Origin: Psychrobacter sp. UBA3483 | GTDB taxonomy: Bacteria; Pseudomonadota; Gammaproteobacteria; Pseudomonadales; Moraxellaceae | Length of the DNA stretch: 64,000 bases | Direction of reading: 5' to 3' | Assembly: GCF_002377905.1 (NCBI RefSeq) | Contig: NZ_DFQS01000037.1 | Location: 16,095 to 80,094, forward strand | Part shown: in pieces, positions 10,701 through 19,849 of the stretch | Position numbering within the stretch: position 1 is the first letter of the stretch | How the letters are laid out: each line of letters begins with the position of its first letter | The notes under the pieces: generated by a model | What the model was told of the DNA's origin: nothing | Seen by the model: only the letters and a program-made list of their open reading frames with translations | Database searches by the model: none | Made by a program: the position numbers and the translations under genes

Positions 10701-10865
10701 GGGCAGGTGAGTATCATCCATCCTTCTATGCCAGCGTCAGTACGCAAAGTCGATGCGCCAGTGACGATGATGGGCAGTATGGCAACTGATAATGCTGTCA
10801 CAGCCAACAACAATAACCGCGCCACGCCAATAAACAGCGCGCCGATCACCACACAGGAGGTGTAA
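7776..10865 (+). CDS. nuoG: NADH-quinone oxidoreductase subunit G
   Basis: Largest iron-sulfur subunit of complex I. In order: 2Fe-2S ferredoxin domain (GSCRQCAVKQ), His/Cys motif HPHDCPTCEEGGHC, a 4Fe-4S pair (NRCIACYRC, EVCPTG), then the extra N7-type motif CHGCSAGC with LCDRGRFG, then a molybdopterin-oxidoreductase-like domain. At 1029 residues it is about 120 longer than E. coli NuoG. Much of the surplus is an Ala/Gln/Glu-rich, probably disordered or coiled insert at about 538-608. Start ATG at 7776 after AAGGAGAG, 10 bases from nuoF. Confidence 0.96.
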   Translation: MAVIHIDGTTVEVDSSDNLLQACLSLGIDVPYFCYHPALGSVGSCRQCAVKQYQNKEDMEAGRGRLVMSCMVAPSDDMYISVTDDEAKAFRKSMVELLMVNHPHDCPTCEEGGHCHLQDMTYMSGHSRRRYRFTKRTHHNQELGPFIAHEMNRCIACYRCVRFYKDYAGGEDLGVYGSNERVYFGRDKDGQFESEFSGNLTEVCPTGVFTDKTHSERYNRKWDMQYAPSICHGCSAGCNISAGERYGELRRIENRYNGEVNRYFLCDRGRFGYGYVNRADRPTQPLERINDKHVKINIDYALDETIKRIKGKKVIGIGSPRASLETNFALKNMVGFDSFSTGLNHQQQALVNKCIEVLSTEGIYNPGMADIESHDAVLVLGEDITQTSSRVALSIRQAAKNEAIKMAAATKTQSWLAEPVKRIGQGVQSPVYIIDVIQTKLEDISKVSVVATPEDITKLGFKVADAIANLADDLAQIADAQSAQQDADDANTDGMQALAQQIAYDLIQADKPLVVSGTSLSSTALIEAAAQITQALTQKRAAIKATEQQQVEAHNAKVEAAEAQAATTQQSEDKDLSAKPNKPETGVDTESQDDVEREPATKLELKEVNKNYHAQAGIYLAVPDANSIGVCMLGGQSVEELLATDFDVVIVAENQLTDAIDAHKLTQLLADKTVIALDHQLLDWHKDVDIVLPAASFAEADGTLISAEGRAQRFFQVYDNEYYHPMSSIKEGWRWLHAVHSSLEGRDVDWTLLDDVINALIATHPKLAGIKDAAPDADYRMTGLKIARQPRRYSGRTSMRAPVSVHEPMQPKDLDTGLTFSMEGYSGKQTPSSMIPFASAAGWNSPQAWNKYQDKVGGSLRNGDPGVRLFDRLERLATRQYVAPEALSATTTDMQQGQAKLVPVYNLYASSMMASRSPVVAEQLPLATWRVGIDDAKAWGLAAGDYLAIEIDKQQITLPIELVGYLAEGCIGYPVGQVSIIHPSMPASVRKVDAPVTMMGSMATDNAVTANNNNRATPINSAPITTQEV

Positions 10866-10866
10866 T

Positions 10867-11910
10867 TTGCAAGTTACCCGTATTATCCCTGATGTGCCAA
10901 GCTTTTTGGCTGGTATGATGACCTTTGATAGCTGGTCGATACTTTTTATGGTCGTGCAGGCACTGGTTATCTTCTTAGTGGTGGTGATTGTTGCGGCATT
11001 GATGATTGTTTATGAGCGCCGCATGCTAGCGCTTTGGCAAGACCGTTATGGTCCGAACCGTGTCGGTCCATTTGGCTCATTGCAACTGGTTGCCGATATG
11101 CTCAAAATCTTCTTTAAAGAAGATTGGACGCCAAACTTTACCGATAAGTTTATGTTTACCTTGGCGCCAGCGGTTGCCATGTTTACCGCCTTGGCATCTT
11201 TTGCCATTATTCCTATTTCGCCAACCCTTGGAGTTGCTGATTGGGATATCGGCATTTTGTTTTTCTTTGCCATGGCAGGTATTGCAGTTTATGCGGTGAT
11301 GTTCGGTGGTTGGGCGTCTGCCAATAAATTCTCACTACTTGGCGGCTTACGTTCCGCAGCGCAAACCATCAGTTATGAGGTTTTCTTAGGCTTATCATTG
11401 ATGGGTGTTGTAGCCTTAACAGGCTCATTTAACCTACGTGAAATCGTTGAATCGCAAATTGACGGCTGGTATATCATTCCGCAGTTTTTTGGCTTTTTAA
11501 CCTTTGTCGTGGCGGGTGTTGCCGTCACCCATAGACATCCATTTGATCAGCCAGAAGCCGAGCAAGAGCTTGCTGAAGGTTATCATGTCGAATATTCTGG
11601 CATGAAGTTCGGTATGTTTTTCATCGGTGAATATGTCAACGTCGTGCTGATTTCTGCGTTGATGACCTGCTTGTTTTTTGGCGGTTGGCTTGCGCCGTTT
11701 AATTTAGATATTCCTTTTATTCCACCAGCTTTTTGGTTCATGATTAAAACGCTATTCTTTATGACCATGTTTATTTTGGCTCGAGGCTCACTCATGCGTC
11801 CGCGCTATGATCAGGTGATGAACTTTGGCTGGAAAATCTGCCTGCCGGTAACTTTGATTAATCTATTGGTAACCGCCGCAGTGATTTTGATTTTTTCCCC
11901 AACGTTATAG
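10867..11910 (+). CDS. nuoH: NADH-quinone oxidoreductase subunit H (TTG start)
   Basis: Multi-helix membrane subunit that joins the peripheral and membrane arms and forms part of the quinone chamber. Conserved RYGPNRVGPFGSLQLVAD, FFKEDWTPNF and the acidic loop HRHPFDQPEAEQELAEGYH are visible in the 347-residue product. The start is TTG at 10867, two bases after nuoG. It is chosen because a strong AGGAGG lies at 10855-10860, six bases upstream, whereas the first in-frame ATG would cut into the N-terminus. Confidence 0.94.
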   Translation: MQVTRIIPDVPSFLAGMMTFDSWSILFMVVQALVIFLVVVIVAALMIVYERRMLALWQDRYGPNRVGPFGSLQLVADMLKIFFKEDWTPNFTDKFMFTLAPAVAMFTALASFAIIPISPTLGVADWDIGILFFFAMAGIAVYAVMFGGWASANKFSLLGGLRSAAQTISYEVFLGLSLMGVVALTGSFNLREIVESQIDGWYIIPQFFGFLTFVVAGVAVTHRHPFDQPEAEQELAEGYHVEYSGMKFGMFFIGEYVNVVLISALMTCLFFGGWLAPFNLDIPFIPPAFWFMIKTLFFMTMFILARGSLMRPRYDQVMNFGWKICLPVTLINLLVTAAVILIFSPTL

Positions 11911-11965
11911 TCATTACTAGCCATCACTGATGAACTAGGGTAAAGCTGATAAGGATAATAATCCC

Positions 11966-12514
11966 ATGTTTACTACGATAAAAAAGACCGTCATTGGTAT
12001 GTTTACCATTGTCCGCAGTATGTGGATGGTCAATAGTCATGCAATCAGGCCGCGTGACACCATTCTTTATCCAGAAGAGCCGGTGCCAGTACCGCCACGC
12101 TTTCGTGGCCGTATTGTGCTGACGCGTGACCCTGATGGTGATGAGCGCTGCGTTGCTTGTAACTTATGTGCTGTAGCCTGTCCGGTTGCCTGTATCTCTT
12201 TGCAAAAAGCAGAGCGTGAAGATGGGCGCTGGTATCCAGAATTTTTCCGCATTAACTTTTCGCGTTGTATCTTTTGCGGTTTGTGTGAAGAAGCCTGTCC
12301 GACGACGGCGATTCAGATGACGCCTGATTTTGAGATGGGCGAATATGTCCGTCAAGACTTGGTTTATGAAAAAGAGCATTTGCTGATTTCTGGACCGGGT
12401 AAATATCCCGATTATAACTATTATCGCGTGACGGGTATGGCGGTAGCAGATAAACCAAAAGGCGCGGCGCAAAATGAAGCGGCACCGATTGATCTAAGGA
12501 GCTTGCTACCATGA
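11966..12514 (+). CDS. nuoI: NADH-quinone oxidoreductase subunit I
   Basis: Ferredoxin-like subunit carrying clusters N6a and N6b in the peripheral arm. The two 4Fe-4S motifs CVACNLCAVACPVACI (about residue 60) and CIFCGLCEEACPTTAI (about 99) are intact in 182 residues. The N-terminal amphipathic segment fits membrane association. ATG at 11966 follows AAGGATA. The stop overlaps the nuoJ start by 4 bases. Confidence 0.96.
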   Translation: MFTTIKKTVIGMFTIVRSMWMVNSHAIRPRDTILYPEEPVPVPPRFRGRIVLTRDPDGDERCVACNLCAVACPVACISLQKAEREDGRWYPEFFRINFSRCIFCGLCEEACPTTAIQMTPDFEMGEYVRQDLVYEKEHLLISGPGKYPDYNYYRVTGMAVADKPKGAAQNEAAPIDLRSLLP

Positions 12515-13278
12515 TGAATATCTTAAACAGTCCTGAATTGGCAGGGTTTTATGCGTTGGCAGCGGTGGCAATATTTGCCAGCTTGCGCGTGGTGACTCTC
12601 GCCAATCCAGTGCATGCTATTTTATCGATGATTGTGTCGTTATTGGCCATCTCAGGTATTTTCTTTGTCTTAGGTGCGCCGTTTGCTGGTGCGCTTGAAA
12701 TTGTTGTTTATGCCGGTGCCATTATGGTGCTGTTTGTATTCGTTATCATGATGCTAAACCTTGGCATGAGTAATGATGAGCGTGAAGAGCGTTGGCTTGA
12801 TGCTGGCACTTGGGCGGTACCGACGGGGCTTACGATTATCATCGCAGTTGTGCTGTATGCGATGATAGGTCTTAATCATACCGATACGGCAATGATTGGT
12901 GGTACGACGATTTCAGCCAAAGCCGTCGGTACGGTGCTATTTACCAAATACGTTATGTTGGTCGAAGTGGCAGCATTGCTACTATTAGCCGCCTTAGTTG
13001 CCGCTTATCATTTGGGTAAAGAGTCTATCGATGATGAGATTATCGGTCACGGCGCTCAAGGCTATGATAAAGGACACAGTAACAAAGCAAGCCAAGCATC
13101 CAATCCAAATGTCGCCAGTATCAAACATTACGATGAACATGGTATGCCTATCGATACTGATACGCTAAACAAGGCTGAACCATACGAATATAAAGAGGTT
13201 GACCCGCTTGACTATGTCGGTATGAATGTCGGTAAGCAGGCGGATATACAAAAAGTCACGCGCAAGGAGTCAGACTGA
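12511..13278 (+). CDS. nuoJ: NADH-quinone oxidoreductase subunit J
   Basis: Membrane-arm subunit of complex I with five predicted helices in the first 170 residues, including the conserved VVYAGAIMVLFVFVIMMLN stretch of helix 3. At 255 residues it is longer than E. coli NuoJ (184). The extra part is a hydrophilic C-terminal tail rich in Lys, Asp, Asn and Tyr. AGGAG lies upstream of ATG at 12511. The stop overlaps nuoK by one base. Confidence 0.95.
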   Translation: MMNILNSPELAGFYALAAVAIFASLRVVTLANPVHAILSMIVSLLAISGIFFVLGAPFAGALEIVVYAGAIMVLFVFVIMMLNLGMSNDEREERWLDAGTWAVPTGLTIIIAVVLYAMIGLNHTDTAMIGGTTISAKAVGTVLFTKYVMLVEVAALLLLAALVAAYHLGKESIDDEIIGHGAQGYDKGHSNKASQASNPNVASIKHYDEHGMPIDTDTLNKAEPYEYKEVDPLDYVGMNVGKQADIQKVTRKESD

Positions 13279-13685
13279 TGGTACTAGCAGCGAGCGTGGC
13301 ACAGGAGGTTGCAAATGTGCCGTTTGCCCACGAGGTGGCAGGCTTTGTGCAACCTGTTACTGAGGCGCAAAATGTACTGGGTATGATACCCATGAGCCAT
13401 GGATTGATTTTGGCCGGTATTTTATTTGCAATCGGTCTGTGCGGTGTCATGGTACGGCGTAATTTCTTATTTATGCTGATGAGCCTTGAAATCATGATGA
13501 ATGCGACGGCTTTGGCATTTGTGGTCGCCGGTAGCCGCTGGGTCGATCCAGATGGACAGATTATGTTTATCTTTATTTTGACACTAGCAGCAGCAGAGGC
13601 AGCCATTGGTTTGGCAATATTATTGCGGTTTTACCATCAGCGTGGGCATCTCGATGTCGATAGCGCCAATGAGATGAAAGGATGA
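13278..13685 (+). CDS. nuoK: NADH-quinone oxidoreductase subunit K
   Basis: Three-helix membrane subunit related to MrpC antiporter proteins; its helix glutamates take part in proton transfer. The core from MIPMSHGLILAGILF to SANEMKG matches the usual 100-residue NuoK, including SLEIMMNATALAFVVAGS. The reading frame starts 35 codons earlier, at ATG 13278, with AAGGAG eight bases upstream. The internal ATG at 13383 has no good ribosome binding site. I therefore keep the longer form, but the short form is possible. Confidence 0.93.
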   Translation: MVLAASVAQEVANVPFAHEVAGFVQPVTEAQNVLGMIPMSHGLILAGILFAIGLCGVMVRRNFLFMLMSLEIMMNATALAFVVAGSRWVDPDGQIMFIFILTLAAAEAAIGLAILLRFYHQRGHLDVDSANEMKG

Positions 13686-13689
13686 TGTC

Positions 13690-15564
13690 ATGAGTTTATT
13701 ACCATTAACCTTTATATTCCCGCTCGTTGGCTTTTTGATTTTAGCCTTTATGCGCGACAAATTAAGCGAGCAGGTGGCAGCGATTGTTGGTGTCGGTAGC
13801 ATGCTGCTATCAGCGCTATGCACGCTGATGGTCAGCTACACCTTTTTGACCAGTAATCCTGCCGGTACAGTCATCGAGATTCCGCTATGGACATGGTTCC
13901 AAGTTGGCGATTTTGCACCAAGTTTTGGCTTAAGCTTTGATGGCTTGGCATTGACGATGACGGGTGTGATTACCGGTATCGGCTTTTTGATTCACCTGTT
14001 TGCCGCCTGGTATATGAAAGGTGAAACAGGCTTTGCGCGCTTTTTTAGCTATATGAACTTATTCGTCGCCAGCATGTTGTTGCTGGTATTGGCCGATAAC
14101 TTGTTCTTACTTTATCTTGGCTGGGAAGGCGTCGGTATCTGTTCGTACCTTTTGATTGGTTTTTATTATCAAGACCGTGCCAATGGTCGGGCAGCGATGA
14201 AAGCCTTTACCGTCACCCGCGTTGGTGATGTGTTTTTGGCTTTTGGTTTGTTTTTATTATTTCGCGAATTTGGCACCCTGCATATTCAAGAGATTATTAC
14301 CCGCGCGCCAGAAATCTTTGATATCAATAATCCAATAATGATTTTGACCACTATTATGCTCGTTGGTGGCGCAATGGGTAAATCAGCGCAGCTGCCCCTA
14401 CATACCTGGCTTGCTGATGCGATGGCAGGTCCAACACCTGTATCGGCACTGATTCACGCTGCGACCATGGTTACCGCGGGTGTGTATCTGATCGCACGTC
14501 TGCATCCGTTATTTCTCCTTACCCCAGGCGTACTCTTGTACTGGGTTGGGGCAGTCGGTGCGTTGACGCTCGTCGTTGCTGGATTTTGTGCGTTGGCACA
14601 AACGGATATTAAACGTATCCTTGCTTATTCGACCATGAGCCAGATTGGCTATATGTTCTTGGCACTCGGCGTTGGCGCATGGCAAGGGGCTATTTTCCAC
14701 TTGATGACGCATGCTTTCTTTAAAGCCTTGCTATTTTTATCATCAGGTGCGGTCATTCTTGCGGTCCATCATGAACAAAACATCTTTAAGATGGGCGGTT
14801 TACGCAAAAAGATTCCTTTAGTGTTTTGGTGTTATATCGTCGGTGGCGGTGCGCTTGCTGCGATACCTTGGGTTACCGTTGGTTTCTACTCTAAAGAAGC
14901 AATTCTGTGGGAAAGTTATGCCACTGGTCACCAAGTTTTATTCTATATGGGTGTATTCGGTGCCTTCTTAACCGCGCTTTATACCTTCCGTATGATTTGG
15001 ATTATCTTCTTTGGTGAAGAAAAAACTCCTGCGCATAAACTGTCTGGGGTGTCATATTGGCTACCTTTGACGGTACTATTGGTATTATCAACCGCCGTTG
15101 GTGCGTGGATTACGCCGCCATTACAAGGCGTCTTGCCAGAGAGTGTTGGGCACTTGTTAGAAGTAGCGGGTCAAGCGCATGATAAACATACGGCGGAATA
15201 TATCGCCATGGGTGCCATGCTTGCAGGCCTAATTATCGCGGCATTCTTATATGTCGCCGATAAAGGTCGCATGCTGACCCGCTTTAAGGAGACCTCTATA
15301 GGTGCAGCGTTATATCATTGGTGCTATCACGGTATGGGCTTTGATGCGCTATACGATATAGTTTTTGTAAAACCCTTTTTGTTCATCGGCCGCTTATTTA
15401 AAGCCGACCCTATCGATAAAACGTGGCTTATTTTGCCGAAACTGGCATCTGCTGGTAACAAGGTATTGTCTGCGACGCAAACAGGGTCACTTCGAGGTTA
15501 CGCTGCAAGCTTTGGCTTGGGTGTGGCTGTGCTGTTGGTGCTGGTAATGATGACGGTGGTATAA
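13690..15564 (+). CDS. nuoL: NADH-quinone oxidoreductase subunit L
   Basis: Largest membrane subunit, an Mrp-antiporter homologue at the distal end of the membrane arm with the long lateral helix. Seen in 624 residues: WEGVGICSYLLIGFYY, the PLHTWLADAMAGPTPVSALIHAATMVTAG signature region (about 238-266), and many hydrophobic helices through the C-terminus. Start ATG at 13690 is four bases after nuoK with AAAGGATG upstream. Confidence 0.97.
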   Translation: MSLLPLTFIFPLVGFLILAFMRDKLSEQVAAIVGVGSMLLSALCTLMVSYTFLTSNPAGTVIEIPLWTWFQVGDFAPSFGLSFDGLALTMTGVITGIGFLIHLFAAWYMKGETGFARFFSYMNLFVASMLLLVLADNLFLLYLGWEGVGICSYLLIGFYYQDRANGRAAMKAFTVTRVGDVFLAFGLFLLFREFGTLHIQEIITRAPEIFDINNPIMILTTIMLVGGAMGKSAQLPLHTWLADAMAGPTPVSALIHAATMVTAGVYLIARLHPLFLLTPGVLLYWVGAVGALTLVVAGFCALAQTDIKRILAYSTMSQIGYMFLALGVGAWQGAIFHLMTHAFFKALLFLSSGAVILAVHHEQNIFKMGGLRKKIPLVFWCYIVGGGALAAIPWVTVGFYSKEAILWESYATGHQVLFYMGVFGAFLTALYTFRMIWIIFFGEEKTPAHKLSGVSYWLPLTVLLVLSTAVGAWITPPLQGVLPESVGHLLEVAGQAHDKHTAEYIAMGAMLAGLIIAAFLYVADKGRMLTRFKETSIGAALYHWCYHGMGFDALYDIVFVKPFLFIGRLFKADPIDKTWLILPKLASAGNKVLSATQTGSLRGYAASFGLGVAVLLVLVMMTVV

Positions 15565-15565
15565 G

Positions 15566-17194
15566 ATGATAGAGTTACAACAAACGTGGATGCTACCAGC
15601 ATTAATCGCAATTCCTTTTATCGCAGGGTTGCTATGTTGGTTGGTCGAACGCTTTAATAAACGTCTGCCGCGCTGGATTGCTCTAATCGGTATGACGTTA
15701 ACCTTTGCCTTGTCACTGGTATTGTGGCAATACGGCGATTATAGCGGCATGAGTAGGCAGGTGATTGCGCCTCAGGCAAACGTGCCATGGGTTGCAGAAT
15801 TTATGGTGCCATGGATACCAAGCTTTGGTATCAGCTTTCATTTGGCACTAGATGGCTTATCGCTGCTGATGGTTGGTTTAACAGGTCTGCTAGGTATTGC
15901 GGCAGTTGCCTGTTCGTGGAATGAGATTCAACGCCGCGTTGGTTTCTTCCATCTTAACCTTTTATGGAGCTTGGGCGGCGTGATTGGCGTGTTCTTAGCC
16001 ATTGACCTGTTCTTATTCTTCTTCTTTTGGGAGATGATGCTGGTTCCGATTTACTTCTTGATCGCTATTTGGGGTCATGATGTGGTTGGCGGCAAGACCA
16101 AAGAATACGCGGCAACCAAATTCTTTATTTATACCCAAGCCTCTGGTCTTATCATGCTGGTCGGTATTTTGATATTGGTCATTATCAGCTATGCGCAAAA
16201 AGGCATGGTCAGCTTTAATTATAATGACTTACTCGGCACCTCACTTGGTGGCTGGGAATATCCGATCATGCTGTGCTTCTTTCTTGGTTTTGCCGTTAAG
16301 TTACCGATTTTCCCTTTTCACGGCTGGCTACCTGACGCCCATGCGCAGGCGCCAACCGCAGGTTCGGTGGATTTGGCAGGGGTTTTAATTAAGACCGCCG
16401 CTTATGGTTTGATTCGTTTTGTCATACCGTTATTCCCAGCAGCGTCACAAGATTTTGCTCCGATTGCGATGACCTTGGGTACCATAGGTATCTTTTACGG
16501 GGCATGGCTGGCCTTTATGCAAACTGATATGAAGCGCTTACTGGCTTATACCAGTATCTCGCATATGGGTTTTGTGGTCTTAGCCATTTACGCGGGTACC
16601 TTAATTAGCTTGCAAGGTTTGATGATTCAAATGCTGGCGCACGGTTTAAGTTCGGCGGCACTGTTTATTATGGCAGGGCAGTTATACGAGCGCTTGCATA
16701 CGCGCGATTTGACTTTGATGGGCGGTATGTGGGGTCAGTTCCGTTATTATGCACCGATTCTGATGTTCTTTTGTGCCGCTTTACTTGGTATTCCAGGTAC
16801 CGGTAACTTCATCGGCGAGTTCTTGATTTTATTTGGCGCCTTTGCTGATTATCCCGTGTTTGTGGTGTTTGCGACCTTTAGCTTGGTATTGGCAGGGTTA
16901 TACTCGCTTATCTTGATTCACCGTGCCATGTTCGGTAGCAATAATATTAAAGAAGTGGCGTTACGAGAGACCGAAACCCATGGTTTGCCTTCACGTCCAT
17001 TAAAAGATTTGGGTAAGCGCGAGCTGTCGTTGCTACTGATGCTCGCAGCAGGTTTGGTCTGGCTCGGTCTGTATCCACAGCCGTTCCTTGATACTTCAAG
17101 TCACGCCATGCAGTGGATTAATAACGCATATATGTACAGTCAAGTGACACAAGTAGACGCATCGCAGCTGCTTGATGCAATGGAGGCACGTTAA
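15566..17194 (+). CDS. nuoM: NADH-quinone oxidoreductase subunit M
   Basis: Antiporter-like proton-pumping subunit of the membrane arm. The 542-residue product has about 14 hydrophobic helices, the conserved FFFFWEMMLVPIYFLIAIWG (Glu of the proton path) and FPFHGWLPDAHAQAPTAGSV. Length is normal. Begins one base after the nuoL stop. Confidence 0.97.
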   Translation: MIELQQTWMLPALIAIPFIAGLLCWLVERFNKRLPRWIALIGMTLTFALSLVLWQYGDYSGMSRQVIAPQANVPWVAEFMVPWIPSFGISFHLALDGLSLLMVGLTGLLGIAAVACSWNEIQRRVGFFHLNLLWSLGGVIGVFLAIDLFLFFFFWEMMLVPIYFLIAIWGHDVVGGKTKEYAATKFFIYTQASGLIMLVGILILVIISYAQKGMVSFNYNDLLGTSLGGWEYPIMLCFFLGFAVKLPIFPFHGWLPDAHAQAPTAGSVDLAGVLIKTAAYGLIRFVIPLFPAASQDFAPIAMTLGTIGIFYGAWLAFMQTDMKRLLAYTSISHMGFVVLAIYAGTLISLQGLMIQMLAHGLSSAALFIMAGQLYERLHTRDLTLMGGMWGQFRYYAPILMFFCAALLGIPGTGNFIGEFLILFGAFADYPVFVVFATFSLVLAGLYSLILIHRAMFGSNNIKEVALRETETHGLPSRPLKDLGKRELSLLLMLAAGLVWLGLYPQPFLDTSSHAMQWINNAYMYSQVTQVDASQLLDAMEAR

Positions 17195-17197
17195 GTC

Positions 17198-18676
17198 ATG
17201 AATGAATTTACGACGAATGATTTGATGGGGCTGATGCCTTATGCGCCAATCATTGCGGTAGTATTGACAGTATTGGTAGTGATGATTGCCATCACCATTA
17301 AGCGCTCACATATGGTAATCGGTACCATTTCGGTGGTTGGTTTAAACATAGGGCTGTTTGCCTTGCTTGGGCAAATGACTGGCATCATCGATAGCGGTAC
17401 GCTTGTGCCAACGGCTGAGCAGTTATTTGTGATTGATAACTTTGCCCAGTTTAATATGGTGGTCATCTTAATCTGTGCTTTGGCCTGTTTTACGCTGTCT
17501 TATGCCTATCTAGCTGATTTAGATGATCATAAAGAAGAGCTGTATTTGCTTATGCTGCTATCGACTGTTGGTGCGCTTTTGATGGTCAGCGCCCAGCATT
17601 TAGCCTCATTCTTTATGAGCCTTGAGATGCTGTCGATTCCGTTATACGGCATGCTGGCTTATACCTATATGCGTAAGCGCTCGCTTGAGTCGGGGCTAAA
17701 GTATTTGGTGCTCTCAGCCACGGCATCAGCAACGCTGCTGATGGGTATGGCATTTATTTATGCAGAAGTGGGCTCGCTCGCTTTCAAGCCTATCAGTATG
17801 ACGTTGGTCGATCTCTTTGAGTCGCCACTATTAATCGTCGGTACAGCGATGATGATGTTTGGTATTGCTTTTAAACTGTCTGCTGCGCCATTTCATATAT
17901 GGACGCCAGATGTGTACGAAGGCGCACCAGCACCTGTCGCTACTTATTTGGCATCGGTCACCAAAGTGGCGATGATGGCACTTGCTGTTCGCTTCTTGAT
18001 TGATACGTCGCTATTGGCATTGCCATCAGTACAGATGCTGCTCATGGTTATGGCCACCTTGTCGATACTAGTAGGTAACTTATTAGCGGTACGTCAGACT
18101 AGCCTTAAGCGTCTGCTTGGTTACTCGTCGATTGCTCATATGGGCTATGTGCTTATCGTGATTGTCAGCATTGGCTCAGCCGCTGATAGTATCTCAAGCA
18201 TGTATATGGCGATTTATGCCTTTACCTCTATCGGTGCCTTTGGTGTTGTTACCTTGATGTCGAGCCCGTATCGCTTGGCGGGTGAAGCAGATGAATTGAC
18301 CCATTATAAAGGGCTGTTCTGGCGTCGTCCGGTATTGACCGCGGTGATGACCATTATGATGTTGTCATTGGCAGGTATTCCATTGACCGCAGGCTTTATC
18401 ACTAAGCTGTTTGCGATTCTTGCCGCCGTTCAAGGTACCAACTGGTTCTTGGCTGGCATGATTATCTTGGGTAGTGCCATTGGTCTGTTTTATTACTTGC
18501 GTGTCATGCTCACGCTATTTAAACGTCCGAAACAATTTATTGAATTTGACGTCTCAAAGCAGTGGGGCTTGCGTACGGGCGGTATCATGGTTATCGCCGT
18601 CACCGCCATCATTCTCTTCTTTGGTATATTGCCGAATAGTATGATTGAATGGGCAAGTTTGGCTCGTATTTGGTAA
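17198..18676 (+). CDS. nuoN: NADH-quinone oxidoreductase subunit N
   Basis: Third antiporter-like subunit of the membrane arm, next to NuoK. Visible family features in 492 residues: FFMSLEMLSIPLYGMLAY, FHIWTPDVYEGAPAPVATY and RLLGYSSIAHMGYVL. Follows nuoM by three bases and ends the operon. A strong terminator stands about 70 bases downstream. Confidence 0.97.
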   Translation: MNEFTTNDLMGLMPYAPIIAVVLTVLVVMIAITIKRSHMVIGTISVVGLNIGLFALLGQMTGIIDSGTLVPTAEQLFVIDNFAQFNMVVILICALACFTLSYAYLADLDDHKEELYLLMLLSTVGALLMVSAQHLASFFMSLEMLSIPLYGMLAYTYMRKRSLESGLKYLVLSATASATLLMGMAFIYAEVGSLAFKPISMTLVDLFESPLLIVGTAMMMFGIAFKLSAAPFHIWTPDVYEGAPAPVATYLASVTKVAMMALAVRFLIDTSLLALPSVQMLLMVMATLSILVGNLLAVRQTSLKRLLGYSSIAHMGYVLIVIVSIGSAADSISSMYMAIYAFTSIGAFGVVTLMSSPYRLAGEADELTHYKGLFWRRPVLTAVMTIMMLSLAGIPLTAGFITKLFAILAAVQGTNWFLAGMIILGSAIGLFYYLRVMLTLFKRPKQFIEFDVSKQWGLRTGGIMVIAVTAIILFFGILPNSMIEWASLARIW

Positions 18677-18745
18677 GTGTAAAATATGAGCAGAGGTTTT
18701 CGATATTGAGAACCGCTGCTTATCGATAATGACGGTTAGAAAACC

Positions 18746-18785
18746 AAGATGCGCCAGCTTTATGATAAGCTTGGCGCATCTTTTG
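18746..18785 (+). terminator. Rho-independent terminator of the nuo operon
   Basis: AAGATGCGCCAGCTT (18746-18760) pairs with AAGCTTGGCGCATCTT (18767-18782) with a single bulged T and a 6-base loop. A T-rich tail follows (TTTTGTTTT). It is placed to end transcription after nuoN. Confidence 0.93.
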
Positions 18786-18871
18786 TTTTAGAGCCTTTAA
18801 AAAGTCAAAAACATAGCCATCTATAACCATAAGCAATCATAAATCATAAAAAACGAGGGTGAATCATTATT

Positions 18872-19714
18872 ATGAGTGACAATATTCAAAAAGTAACAGT
18901 GCTCAGTAAAACCACGTGGACGCCCAATCTCTTTAGCTTTACCGTCAGTCGTCCTGATAGTTTTAAATTTACCGCAGGGCAATTTGTGCGTTTGGGCGTT
19001 AATCCCAGTCAATTAAACTACTATAAGCAATTGAGTAAAGTAGCTGATGCTGAAGAAGACGAAGACCTGAACGAAACATTGGATGAGGATATCTTCCGCG
19101 CGTATTCAATCGTCTCTTCACCCTTTGATGAAATCCTAGAATTCTTCTCTATTGTTATCCCTGATGGCGCCTTTACCTCGCAGCTGCAACACCTAGAAGT
19201 CGGCGATGAGCTATTACTCAACACCATGCCGTTTGGCTTTTTAACTTTAGCCCGTTATCAAAAACCACTGCCAAAAGACTTATGGTTGCTGGCGACAGGT
19301 ACAGGTTTAGCGCCTTTTTTATCGATGCTGCAAGACTTAAAAACCTGGGAAGACTACGAGCATATCGTCTTGGCTTATAGCGCGCGCTCGATAGAAGAGC
19401 TCGCTTATATTGAGAAGATTGAAAGCTTACAAGAAGATTTTGGCTCGTTGGTGGATAATCCAGCCAAGCTTATCTTTATTCCTATCGTTACCCGCGAGCC
19501 TGTCGAGGGCGCATTAACTGAGCGCTTGCCAAAGCTATTATTAGATGGAACGCTACAAGAGCGCGCTGGCATTGATTTGGACGTCGATAGTACACACGTG
19601 ATGCTATGCGGCAACCCAGAAATGGTCGAAGATACAAAAGAGACATTAAAGAGCTTAGGCTTGGTGATGAATCGCCGCGGCGAGGGCAATATCGCGGTGG
19701 AAAACTATTGGTAG
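18872..19714 (+). CDS. fpr: Ferredoxin/flavodoxin-NADP+ reductase
   Basis: FAD enzyme that exchanges electrons between NADPH and ferredoxin or flavodoxin. The 280-residue sequence has the flavin motif RAYSIVSSP near 84, NADP-binding GTGLAPFLSML near 150, CGNPEMVEDT near 248 and the family C-terminus ending ENYW. An acidic stretch rich in Glu and Asp at about 58-78, before the flavin motif, is longer than in E. coli Fpr (248 residues). Single gene, with its own terminator. Confidence 0.93.
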   Translation: MSDNIQKVTVLSKTTWTPNLFSFTVSRPDSFKFTAGQFVRLGVNPSQLNYYKQLSKVADAEEDEDLNETLDEDIFRAYSIVSSPFDEILEFFSIVIPDGAFTSQLQHLEVGDELLLNTMPFGFLTLARYQKPLPKDLWLLATGTGLAPFLSMLQDLKTWEDYEHIVLAYSARSIEELAYIEKIESLQEDFGSLVDNPAKLIFIPIVTREPVEGALTERLPKLLLDGTLQERAGIDLDVDSTHVMLCGNPEMVEDTKETLKSLGLVMNRRGEGNIAVENYW

Positions 19715-19753
19715 GCGGATGATTGCTACAAGTTGATAGAGTCAGTATTCATT

Positions 19754-19804
19754 AAAAAAACGCCAATGCTTAAAGATAATCGTCTTTAAGTATTGGCGTT
19801 TTTT
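19754..19804. terminator. Bidirectional terminator between fpr and the gene at 19850
   Basis: Near-perfect inverted repeat: AAAACGCCAATGCTTAAAGA on the left and its complement with one mismatch on the right (TCTTTAAGTATTGGCGTTTT). It has A-runs on the left and T-runs on the right, so it can end both the forward fpr transcript and the reverse transcript of the neighbour. Confidence 0.95.
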
Positions 19805-19849
19805 GTAGGCAGCGTTTGGAAGGCTTTTAATACGTTTATAAAACTAGAC

